A program made the translations under genes and the position numbers. The notes under the pieces were generated by a model. It saw nothing but the letters and a program-made list of their open reading frames with translations. It had not been told where the DNA came from and made no database searches. A stretch of DNA of 13,313 nt from Glaciecola sp964418575 (GTDB lineage: Bacteria > Pseudomonadota > Gammaproteobacteria > Enterobacterales > Alteromonadaceae): positions 1 to 13,313 of the forward strand of contig CAYQMI010000101.1 in assembly GCA_964418575.1 (NCBI GenBank). Reading direction: 5' to 3'. This document shows, one piece after another, positions 6,990 through 13,313 of the stretch. Position 1 is the first letter of the stretch. Every line of letters starts with the position of its first letter.

Positions 6990-8414
6990 TTATCTACGCT
7001 TCTTCTTAAAACCAAAAAATCCGTTATCAATGATCTGCTCGGCTACTAGTTTAGGCACAGAATCCTCCCATTTACCTCGTCCTGACTTTAACTGTTTAAG
7101 CACATCACGGGAGTAAATATGAAGCAGCTCTTTGTTGTCAGTATCTATACCATGCAAAAAGTCGTTTTCAAGTAAATGGCGATACAAAAAGCGAAGGTGC
7201 TCTTGCACTTTCAGATGCGTTGAGTCGCGTAGCTCCCCATCTGCGTTTAACTCTGGGTAAATGAACATGCGAGTGTTGTCAGGGAAGAGTTTACCAAAGC
7301 CTTCTAATATACCCCCTTCAACACCACGATAAGATTCCTCGTCAAAGATTTGTTTAAGATTAACCATGCCAACAACAATGCCAATTTCAAGCTTAGTGTA
7401 CTGGCGAAAATACGCTCTCAACGAAAAATAACGTGTGTAGTCAGAAATCATCACGTTATACCCTAAGGCGTTCAATAGCTGTACTCGCTGAACTAAATCT
7501 GCCTCAGGCACATGGTTGTCGTTCCCTTTGGCATCATTAAGCGATATCTCAGCAATTGCGACAGTGTTTTCATCATTAACGCCGTCAGTTTCAAAAAAGG
7601 CTTGTTTGCCTTGCTCTATCATATCTACATTAAGATTAGTAACCGGTCGGAACGAGCCGCGAATCGTGAGCACATTCTTTTTGTAAAGCATCTCAGCAGG
7701 AACGCAAGTGCTTCCATCTGGACGGAACATTATTGCACGGGTTTTCCAGCTTCTTATGAGGTGTAGGTTAATTGCTCTGTTGTCTATATCTTCAAAGTAG
7801 GGGCCAACAAATTCAATAGAATCAATTTCTAAACGCCCTTGTTTAATGCCGTCGGTCAAAGAATCGATAATCATCTTAGGGTTTTCGAAATAATAGTACG
7901 CAGCGTAAATTAAATTAACACCGAGAACACCAAGAGCTTGCTGCTGGGCTTCTGCATTATCGTCGTGCATACGAACATGCACTTTAATGTTTGAGGGCTC
8001 AGCACCGGGGTACATTTGTATACGTATTCCGCACCATGCATGGCACTCATTGTGTTTATTGAAGCTTTTCGCAGCAACTGTTGCCGCATAGGCAAAGTAG
8101 CGAGAGGCTCTTGACCTACCTTCACTTACACGCTCAAGCACCAAATCAAGTTCTTGCTCCATCATTGCTTTGACACGAGCTTTACTCACATAGCGACCAT
8201 CATTTTGAACGCCGTATATCGCATCTGAAAACTTCATGTCGTATGCCGACATCGTTTTGGCAATCGTCCCTGCCGCCGCACCGGCTAAAAAGAACTGCCT
8301 GGCAACCTCTTGGCCTGCACCAATTTCAACAATCGTCCCATACTTTTTATCATCAAGATTTAAGCGAAGTGCTTTTTGCGACGTTGAGCGTGAGCTGACG
8401 TTTTTTTGTTCCAT
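6990..8414 (-). CDS. Conserved protein of unknown function (474 aa)
   Basis: A probably cytoplasmic protein: no signal peptide or membrane helix. I recognise a conserved family, also common in Bacteroidetes, whose members share EIGAGQEVARQFF (30-42), TMSAYDM (54-60), DAIYG, ECHAWCGIR (123-131), a LGVLGVNLIYAAYYY stretch (161-175) and a C-terminal SRDVLK. Database entries of this family have, from memory, carried labels such as TonB-dependent receptor or nicotinate-nucleotide adenylyltransferase. Neither fits: there is no signal peptide or barrel, and I see no HxGH nucleotidyltransferase motif. No function is assigned here. The start at 8414 is firm, with AGAGGA four bases upstream. The gene is monocistronic, with about 200 bases to the next gene upstream and a shared terminator downstream. 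The high conservation hints at a housekeeping enzyme role, but this is a guess. Confidence 0.9.
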   Translation of the reverse strand: MEQKNVSSRSTSQKALRLNLDDKKYGTIVEIGAGQEVARQFFLAGAAAGTIAKTMSAYDMKFSDAIYGVQNDGRYVSKARVKAMMEQELDLVLERVSEGRSRASRYFAYAATVAAKSFNKHNECHAWCGIRIQMYPGAEPSNIKVHVRMHDDNAEAQQQALGVLGVNLIYAAYYYFENPKMIIDSLTDGIKQGRLEIDSIEFVGPYFEDIDNRAINLHLIRSWKTRAIMFRPDGSTCVPAEMLYKKNVLTIRGSFRPVTNLNVDMIEQGKQAFFETDGVNDENTVAIAEISLNDAKGNDNHVPEADLVQRVQLLNALGYNVMISDYTRYFSLRAYFRQYTKLEIGIVVGMVNLKQIFDEESYRGVEGGILEGFGKLFPDNTRMFIYPELNADGELRDSTHLKVQEHLRFLYRHLLENDFLHGIDTDNKELLHIYSRDVLKQLKSGRGKWEDSVPKLVAEQIIDNGFFGFKKKRR

Positions 8415-8556
8415 GAGGTCCTCTGTAGTCGATGTTTATTGCTTGTAAACACTAATGTTAGCGTAAAAATGCCATTAAGTTTATAAAATCAGTGAGATAG
8501 AATATTTATTTATCGGCCGAGTGTAGCTAAACATCACTATTAGATGCACTTCGAAT

Positions 8557-8582
8557 TTACCAAAACAGAAGCTTACCAAAAC
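8557..8582 (-). repeat. Two direct copies of GTTTTGGTAA, 16 bases apart
   Basis: On the minus strand GTTTTGGTAA occurs at 8582-8573 and again at 8566-8557, a spacing of 16 bases. They lie about 140-170 bases upstream of the 474-residue gene in the 201-base non-coding stretch 8415-8615. Paired direct repeats like this can be regulator sites. No convincing -35/-10 pair was found in the stretch, and no regulator is known for the repeat. Confidence 0.35.
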
Positions 8583-8615
8583 CTTGGATGGCAACTAGCC
8601 TTGCACAGACTAGAG

Positions 8616-9809
8616 TTAGTCGAAACTGTTAAAACTCGCTAGCATCGACATTTTCTCACCATACTCAGTCGCAACGCGCGTCCCTCTTGCCTTGCGCTTC
8701 GCTAAACCCAGATACCGTTTAGTAGTATCGTAATCTGCCAATTTAAAGTGCGCTTTTGCTAGACCAAAATAAAACTGATGGGGGTCATCATCAAGAGATA
8801 TCGCATGTTTAAAATGTGCAATACTTTCCTTGTACCTAGCTGAATCAAAAGCTTCTTCTGCTAGCATCATGTAATAATAAGGGTTTGAGCGCCTTTCACG
8901 CTCTAAACGCTTATAAATAGCATCAGCTTCTTGATTACGCTCTGTTCGGGTATACAAAGTCGCCAAATTTTCCCAAGCGGTTAAATAACCTTGGTCGATT
9001 GCAATTGCGCTTAAATAAGCCTTTTGAGCCAGCTCTAAGTCGCCAGCCTGACGATATACGAGCCCTAAGTTCACCATTGCTCCTTTAAAGCTATGATCAA
9101 CATCCAATGCAGCCCTTAAATAAGCATAGGCATGGTTTAACTCACCTTTTAGTATCAGCTCAGCAGCTTTATTATTGTAAAACATTGCCACAATTGTATC
9201 TTTATCGAGCTCGCGAGCCCGAAAGTTTTGTAGACCGTCCTGGGGATCAAAGTCAATAGTTAAGTCCCTGTTAAATAAATCGAATGAATTTACCTTGACG
9301 CTAGGCTTTACTTTTATATTAATGTGCCCGTTTACCAATGTGTAACCGCTTCGGCGCGTCCAAAATTCGGGGATCTCGATGCGCTGAAACTTTGTATTAA
9401 AGCCGGCATGTTTCGCCATCGCATAGGTCATGATAGTTAAAGACAAGCAGTTTGCGGCACGACTTTCAAAGGTTTGAGTGGCATTAGTGTTGGCGTCGGC
9501 GCGGTAGAGTAAATCAAAATCTGAGCGGTCGAATATTTTGTCAATTAAGCCTAAAACTTGGCGCTCTTCTGACTTGCCACGGCTTACCGCCTGATCTACA
9601 AATTCTTTTGCTTGCTCGCTAAGTTCAAATAAGCTTTGTGGTGTTTCGATAGCGTAATCGTCAGCGCTTGGAAAAAGACTATCGTTGAACAGATTCACTC
9701 TCACGGCTTGAGCATTTTGAGAAGGGAGCGTGCTGCAGGCGCTTAGTAGCAGAATACCAAACCAAGCAAGGCATATTCTTAATATGACGGATTTTAATGC
9801 AGATAACAT
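8616..9809 (-). CDS. Lipoprotein with transglutaminase-like domain and TPR repeats
   Basis: Predicted membrane-anchored periplasmic protein of 397 residues. A lipoprotein signal (MLSALKS...LLLSAC) places the lipidated cysteine at C25. Residues about 55-190 resemble the transglutaminase-like fold: C121 in AANCLSLT, H162 in VNGHINI and D186 or D188 in IDFDPQ would form the Cys-His-Asp triad, which in this fold often means a protease or amidase-like activity rather than cross-linking. Three to four TPR repeats follow from about 205 to 375 (AYAYLRAALDVD, AQKAYLSAIAID, SIAHFKHAISLD), a surface for protein partners. I chose ATG 9809 because GAGGTG lies five bases upstream; an in-frame GTG at 9821 would add four residues (MRCI) but overlaps that ribosome site. 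It stands alone between larger gaps. Substrate and pathway are unknown. Confidence 0.85.
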   Translation of the reverse strand: MLSALKSVILRICLAWFGILLLSACSTLPSQNAQAVRVNLFNDSLFPSADDYAIETPQSLFELSEQAKEFVDQAVSRGKSEERQVLGLIDKIFDRSDFDLLYRADANTNATQTFESRAANCLSLTIMTYAMAKHAGFNTKFQRIEIPEFWTRRSGYTLVNGHINIKVKPSVKVNSFDLFNRDLTIDFDPQDGLQNFRARELDKDTIVAMFYNNKAAELILKGELNHAYAYLRAALDVDHSFKGAMVNLGLVYRQAGDLELAQKAYLSAIAIDQGYLTAWENLATLYTRTERNQEADAIYKRLERERRSNPYYYMMLAEEAFDSARYKESIAHFKHAISLDDDPHQFYFGLAKAHFKLADYDTTKRYLGLAKRKARGTRVATEYGEKMSMLASFNSFD

Positions 9810-9812
9810 GAT

Positions 9813-9836
9813 ACACCTCACTTCAAACGGTGGTGT
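9813..9836 (-). promoter_or_regulatory. Small inverted repeat covering the ribosome binding site of the TPR lipoprotein gene
   Basis: On the minus strand ACACC (9836-9832) can pair with GGTGT (9817-9813), and the second arm contains most of the GAGGTG ribosome site. A 14-base loop separates the arms. Such a hairpin could dampen translation, but with only five pairs it would be weak and may be chance. Confidence 0.25.
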
Positions 9837-9861
9837 TTAAGCGAGTCGAATATAAGGTATG

Positions 9862-9942
9862 AGAATAAAAATGCCCTAAGCAAGTATTTAAAACCATGTC
9901 TCGACAACGCGCTTTAATTCATCATAGACCTTTGCCTTAGGG
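9862..9942 (-). terminator. Possible weak terminator after the exonuclease gene
   Basis: On the minus strand CCCTAAG (9942-9936) and CTTAGGG (9880-9874) can pair, extended by CAA/TTG after a one-base bulge, and the second arm is followed by CATTTTTATT. The loop is over 50 bases, which is long for a terminator. It lies in the 150-base stretch between the exonuclease stop (9960) and the TPR lipoprotein gene; nothing else was recognised there. Confidence 0.3.
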
Positions 9943-9959
9943 AGTGCAAATAGACAGTT

Positions 9960-10637
9960 TTAGCTAACCCGACCAAGCGTAAACACGCGAATAGCCCGAG
10001 TGTGTGAGAGTTCAGTTAAGTTCATATGGCCCTGCTTATTAAGGGCATAAAGTTGTGCAAACAATAGTGTGATGGTGGCCAATGCGTCATCGAGCGCATT
10101 GTGAGCTGGAGCAGGCGCCAAGTCATGGCGTTTGCGCGCACTTTCCAAAGTCACGCCACCGCTCGGCACAAAACCGAGTGTTTTTTCACAGGCGTATACC
10201 TCTAACAACATAGTGTCGATAGTGGTAACCGTTGCAGGCGCTAGCTCCAAAGACAACCACAACTTGTTTAGCACTCGCATATCTAAGATAGCGTTGTGCA
10301 ATACCCAAACGTGACTATGCACCATAGACTGCAAGCTCTCTAATTGCTCTCGGATATGGCAGCCTTTCGCAATATCTTTTGCCGTTAAGCCGTGTATTAC
10401 GGGGCTTTGTTTAAGGTCCCCCTTCGCTCTAACGACGCTATATTTAGCACTGCTTAAATCGACTTGATAGTTACGACCGGTTAGCCAGCCAATTGAGGTT
10501 ACTTTTGCTAAGTCCGTATCTAAATCGGTAAGTTCTAAATCTAAAGAAAGCAGTGGCAATTCAGGATATCGAACATATCTAAACTGCTCGTTTATTGGGT
10601 AACGCCCTAATATGACTTTTTTAATGAAGTCGAGCAT
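9960..10637 (-). CDS. 3'-5' exonuclease, DnaQ-like (DEDDh) superfamily
   Basis: Predicted cytoplasmic nuclease of 225 residues that removes nucleotides from 3' ends of DNA or RNA. All five catalytic positions of the DEDDh type are visible: D33 and E35 in SLDLELTDL (Exo I), D119 in HNAILDMRVL (Exo II), and H179 and D184 in HNALDDALAT (Exo III). The IHGLT segment near 81 is also typical. It resembles the polymerase III epsilon subunit in the fold, but the context is different: its ATG overlaps the TAA of the DUF294 protein by one base (TTAATG), which indicates translational coupling. This pairing of exonuclease with a CBS/DUF294 protein next to a symporter recurs in gammaproteobacteria as I recall, so a nucleotide-turnover role in signalling is possible. 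It is unlikely to be the replicative proofreader. Confidence 0.9.
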   Translation of the reverse strand: MLDFIKKVILGRYPINEQFRYVRYPELPLLSLDLELTDLDTDLAKVTSIGWLTGRNYQVDLSSAKYSVVRAKGDLKQSPVIHGLTAKDIAKGCHIREQLESLQSMVHSHVWVLHNAILDMRVLNKLWLSLELAPATVTTIDTMLLEVYACEKTLGFVPSGGVTLESARKRHDLAPAPAHNALDDALATITLLFAQLYALNKQGHMNLTELSHTRAIRVFTLGRVS

Positions 10638-12469
10638 TAACCTATACCACCAGAAAACTTCAATACCGCCGACTGCTGTGCGCGATGTATAGCCTGGAAA
10701 GCAGCTTTCAGCTGATGTTTTTCAATAGATGAAAGATCACTTACCCTTATATAATTATCTTGTACATCATTGCTCAACTGATGACGCCAGCGCAAACGAT
10801 TTAGAAACAGCCATATATCAATCAGGTTTTTACGGTCTTTATCTGACAATCCTGATTCTACGTTAATATTTTTTAAACGCGCCACTGTGCCTGGCATAGT
10901 TAAGCCCATGCTTAACGCATAAAGACGAACTAAATTGTTAATAATGGCCACCGCACTTACTTTTAAATCTATGCAGTCTTTGTATTCACCTTTTTTCATA
11001 TAAACGAATTTCTGAAACATCGAAAGTGGCACACTATTTTCGTTTGCTGAGCGTGCCAAGGCAGCTAAAAACATAGAATTTTTCAGCAAAGGCTTGCGCT
11101 CACTCTGTAAGCGCTCAAACAATTGTGTATCGCCAGCTGCAGCTCGGGCATCTAGGAAGATATTAAAATCCAGTATAGCTTGATTGGTCGGGCTTCTTAC
11201 CCAACGTTTTGTCTCATTTACCGCAGCATCTACCGACAGCCTCAACTTAGGATTACTCGCCATGATATTGCCGTCACAAAGCTTAATTCCGCACTTGCCC
11301 AAACCTGAACATACAAACTCTGCCATTTGTTCAAAATACGAGGCCTGCTCGGAATTGGGCTCAGTTTCTAGCAAGAGCGCATTGTCTTGATCAGAGCCCA
11401 TAGTTTGGTCTTCTCTGGCTTGCGAACCATACACTAACCAGCAGTAGCGCAGCGGCGCTTTACCGTTTTCTTGCTGAAAAAACGTAATCAGTTTTCGAGT
11501 CATAATATCGGTGGCTTGCGACAAGACCTTGCCAGCAATATCAAAATCGCCAGCTCGCTTTGCTGAAGACGCTAGGTACTGTGGAATTTGCCACGCTTTG
11601 GCAATAAGCTCTTCAGGGTCTTTTGCTTTTGATAAATCACTTATAACAAATAAAACATTTGTGCGCTGCTGCTTCGATATGTCGGTGTTGGTGATCATAC
11701 CCACAGGCTCTTTAGTGACCGCATCGAGCACCGGTAAATGATTAATACCGTATTGCGACATAATCGCAATCGCATCAAAAATTGTTTTATTTTTGGTTAA
11801 ATAAGCGGGTGACTCGGTCATTATTTTCGCGATCGGGTCTTGCGTATTTAGGCCTACTGCAATGACCCTATTTCTAAGATCGCGGTCGGTTGCAATTCCT
11901 TTTAACTCATTATCTTCGGTGACTAATACCGAGGATACCCCATGCTCACTCATCAACTTCGCCGCGTGTTGAATAGTATCGCTTGGACTCACCCTCACTG
12001 GAGCATGATGAATCACCTCATGCAAAGGCTTATAAAGCCACATCGAATTAGAATCTGATACCGCCTGATTCTGCAAGGCGTCGTTTTTTGATGCAGTAAA
12101 AAACTGAGCAAAGGCCGGGTTTTCCATACACACAAAAAAATCGTCTTTTGGAATACACAGCACAATACCGGGGCTATCTACCGACACGGTTATGGCATAA
12201 TCGACTTTATTGAGTAAACCTGCATAACCAAAGTAATCACCATCGCTCAGGTGCTTTATTGGCCCATCGCAATCTTTAACTGCGTATTGTCCGCTCTGAA
12301 TTACAAACAAAGACTCTTTAAACTGAGAGATGAGCTCTTGCTGATTCTCAGCGGCTAAATAAATGAGTTGGCTATGCTGCGCTAAAGACTCCCTAACCTC
12401 GGGCTCAAGCTCATCGAAGGGCCCTTCTTGCTGCAAAAAATCTATGATTTGTTGGGCGGTCGCTGCCAT
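10637..12469 (-). CDS. cNMP-binding / CBS pair / DUF294 nucleotidyltransferase protein
   Basis: Predicted cytoplasmic signalling protein of 610 residues. Domains in order: a cyclic-nucleotide-binding-like fold at about 12-125 (GDYFGYAGLL resembles the phosphate-binding turn), two CBS domains at about 155-205 and 213-268 (DRDLRNRVIAVG; HLPVLD...GMITNTDI), a DUF294 nucleotidyltransferase related to GlnD/GlnE at about 300-425, and a DUF294 C-terminal domain at about 455-605. The nucleotidyltransferase motif is intact: G348, S349 and the metal-binding D360 and D362 (YGSQAREDQTMGSDQDNALL). The family is thought to bind adenine nucleotides and to modify a partner, but its target is not established. 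AAGG lies nine bases before ATG 12469. It precedes and couples to the exonuclease and follows a symporter gene; the conserved neighbourhood suggests it tunes that transporter or carboxylate use. Confidence 0.9.
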   Translation of the reverse strand: MAATAQQIIDFLQQEGPFDELEPEVRESLAQHSQLIYLAAENQQELISQFKESLFVIQSGQYAVKDCDGPIKHLSDGDYFGYAGLLNKVDYAITVSVDSPGIVLCIPKDDFFVCMENPAFAQFFTASKNDALQNQAVSDSNSMWLYKPLHEVIHHAPVRVSPSDTIQHAAKLMSEHGVSSVLVTEDNELKGIATDRDLRNRVIAVGLNTQDPIAKIMTESPAYLTKNKTIFDAIAIMSQYGINHLPVLDAVTKEPVGMITNTDISKQQRTNVLFVISDLSKAKDPEELIAKAWQIPQYLASSAKRAGDFDIAGKVLSQATDIMTRKLITFFQQENGKAPLRYCWLVYGSQAREDQTMGSDQDNALLLETEPNSEQASYFEQMAEFVCSGLGKCGIKLCDGNIMASNPKLRLSVDAAVNETKRWVRSPTNQAILDFNIFLDARAAAGDTQLFERLQSERKPLLKNSMFLAALARSANENSVPLSMFQKFVYMKKGEYKDCIDLKVSAVAIINNLVRLYALSMGLTMPGTVARLKNINVESGLSDKDRKNLIDIWLFLNRLRWRHQLSNDVQDNYIRVSDLSSIEKHQLKAAFQAIHRAQQSAVLKFSGGIG

Positions 12470-12503
12470 GTAAAAACCTTTTTATCTCGTGGACACAAAA
12501 CTC

Positions 12504-12736
12504 ATTTAGTGAATAGCGGTGTTTCGATTGCTTGCTCTCAATAACCGCCTTGAGCTCAAACAGTAGGATTGGAGGGGAGAGCTTTCGGTTAAAAAATGTC
12601 GCGAGTCCATGGATGGCGAGCGCCAAGCCTGTCATGGATGACGCTTTTTGGCGTTTTTTTAACCGAAAGCTCTCCCCTTCAATACTTGCAATGCCAAACA
12701 AACAACAAGCAATCCAAACACCGCTATTCACTAAAT
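12504..12736. repeat. 233-base nested inverted-repeat element (MITE-like)
   Basis: Outer arms of 31 bases (12504-12534 and 12706-12736) pair with a single mismatch. Inner arms of 24 bases (12573-12596 and 12655-12678) pair perfectly. The unpaired middles differ in length (38 and 27 bases). The apex (12597-12654) has further structure: CGCCAA/TTGGCG arms (12621-12626, 12648-12653) around GTCAT-GG-ATGAC (12631-12642), and two copies of CATGGATG(G/A)CG (12608, 12633). As RNA this would form one long hairpin, 34 bases before the DUF294 start. No transposase is encoded and no clear target duplication flanks it, so it is a non-autonomous element or a dispersed palindromic repeat. Open frames read through it are not genes. 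Confidence 0.85.
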
Positions 12737-12751
12737 AAGTCTAACTAAAAC

Positions 12752-12781
12752 AAACAAGCCCAGCATATGCCGAGCTTGTTT
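12752..12781 (-). terminator. Terminator of the sodium:solute symporter gene
   Basis: An 8-base-pair stem (AAACAAGC at 12752-12759 with GCTTGTTT at 12774-12781) with an inner GCAT/ATGC pairing at 12763-12770. On the minus strand it ends in TTGTTTTAG and lies 29 bases after the symporter stop. The U tract is moderate, so read-through into the DUF294 gene is possible. Confidence 0.65.
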
Positions 12782-12810
12782 AACTGCATTTGAATCTCTA
12801 CTCGCTCGGT

Positions 12811-13313
12811 TTAGTGAGCAGAGGCTTCACCAGCACCTTTCGGGAAGCGGATGCTTTCAACTAAATCTTGGATTTCTTGTGGTGACTCTTTTGTCATCTT
12901 GAACACGATAAAGGCGACAATAAAGTTAACCAGCATACCAATACTACCAATACCCTCGGGTGAAATACCAAACAACCAATTCTCAGATACATTCATTTCT
13001 GGATTAATAAACTTGAAGTAAATGATATAGGTCATAGTAAATATCATACCGGCAATCATTCCTGACACTGCTCCGTGGTTATTCATGCGCTTGGAGAATA
13101 TGCCCATTATAATCACTGGGAAGAAACTCGAAGCGGCTAGACCGAAGGCGAAGGCGACCACCGCTGCAACGTATCCTGGTGGATGCACCCCAAAGTAACC
13201 GGCAATACCAATCGCCACCGCTGCTGCTATACGTGCACTCAACAGCTCCTTCTTATCGCTAATATTGGGCGCAAAGGTTTTCTTGAGCAAGTCATGGGAG
13301 ACCGATGTCGATA
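12811..13313 (-). CDS. Sodium:solute symporter (ActP/acetate-permease-like), C-terminal part
   Basis: Inner-membrane transporter; only the last 167 or so residues lie in the window and the frame stays open to the right edge. The visible part starts STSVSHDLLKKTF, a segment typical of the solute:sodium symporter family, followed by hydrophobic helices at RIAAAVAIGIAGYFGV, VAAVVAFAFGLAASSFFP, GMIAGMIFTMTYIIY and SIGMLVNFIVAFIVF, and a polar tail ending EASAH. GIFSKRMNNHGAVSGMIAG is also typical of acetate or carboxylate permeases (the subfamily near Vibrio VC_2705, from memory). The family takes up small carboxylates with sodium. A TTG codon at 13290 is not the start, because coding similarity continues upstream of it. 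Its partner DUF4212 small subunit would be expected outside the window. A terminator follows at 12752-12781. Confidence 0.85.
   Translation of the reverse strand, partial: STSVSHDLLKKTFAPNISDKKELLSARIAAAVAIGIAGYFGVHPPGYVAAVVAFAFGLAASSFFPVIIMGIFSKRMNNHGAVSGMIAGMIFTMTYIIYFKFINPEMNVSENWLFGISPEGIGSIGMLVNFIVAFIVFKMTKESPQEIQDLVESIRFPKGAGEASAH

Noticed and set aside
8608..8621. GACTA-N4-TAGTC hairpin over the TPR lipoprotein stop codon as a terminator
   Set aside because: A 5-base-pair AT-rich stem with no U tract after it is too weak to support.
12411..12738. Two short frames, one on each strand, over the palindrome (106 and 68 residues)
   Set aside because: Both translate the inverted-repeat arms, so parts of the proteins repeat each other (ESFRLK, NRKLSP); one also runs into the DUF294 gene. 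They are by-products of the repeat.
12811..13290. A complete 159-residue gene starting at TTG 13290
   Set aside because: The frame and family similarity (SVSHDLLKKTF) continue upstream to the window edge, so it is the end of a larger symporter gene.
1..13313. CRISPR array, tRNA or rRNA gene, transposase, phage genes, toxin-antitoxin pair
   Set aside because: No regularly spaced repeats, no cloverleaf or rRNA core sequences and no matching proteins were recognised.

Overview
This looks like a piece of a marine gammaproteobacterial chromosome, most likely order Alteromonadales (Alteromonas/Pseudoalteromonas-like). The grounds are an Oar-type TonB-dependent receptor with a carboxypeptidase-like N-terminal domain, a CNT nucleoside transporter, a sodium:solute symporter next to a DUF294/CBS protein and a DnaQ-like exonuclease (an arrangement I know from Vibrio and Shewanella relatives), a PEP-CTERM-like surface protein, and moderate-to-low GC. 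The genus is an inference; there is no rRNA or other marker gene here.

Left part (1-6223): a 1051-residue outer-membrane TonB-dependent receptor runs leftward and ends at a strong hairpin terminator at the window edge. Divergent from it is a compact rightward set: uridine kinase (udk), a NupC-type nucleoside transporter whose start overlaps udk by 8 bases, and, 36 bases on, a non-haem iron 2-oxoglutarate dioxygenase of the isopenicillin N synthase family. Import plus phosphorylation of pyrimidine nucleosides is the clear core. The dioxygenase is the unexpected member and suggests an oxidation step on a nucleoside or base. The receptor could feed the same pathway, but only its position says so.

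Middle part (6224-6990): a 280-base leader carries a good match to a sigma-54 (-24/-12) promoter with a small dyad about 100 bases upstream of the predicted transcription start. It precedes a secreted protein with a signal peptide, the first residues of what looks like a von Willebrand factor A domain, and a VPVP-type PEP-CTERM sorting tail. Exactly 100 Ns interrupt this gene, so it is incompletely sequenced. A strong bidirectional terminator follows.

Right part (6990-13313), all leftward: a 474-residue conserved protein of unknown function; a lipoprotein with a transglutaminase-like Cys-His-Asp domain followed by TPR repeats; a translationally coupled pair of a DnaQ-like 3'-5' exonuclease and a cNMP-binding/CBS/DUF294 nucleotidyltransferase protein; then a 233-base nested inverted-repeat element; and finally the C-terminal end of a sodium:solute symporter with its own terminator. 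The symporter, DUF294 protein and exonuclease probably form one functional neighbourhood, in which the DUF294 protein senses nucleotides and affects carboxylate uptake or metabolism.

No rRNA, tRNA, CRISPR array, transposase or phage gene was seen. The best leads are the nucleoside operon with its dioxygenase, the sigma-54-driven sorted vWA protein hidden by the gap, and the large nested palindrome upstream of the DUF294 gene.
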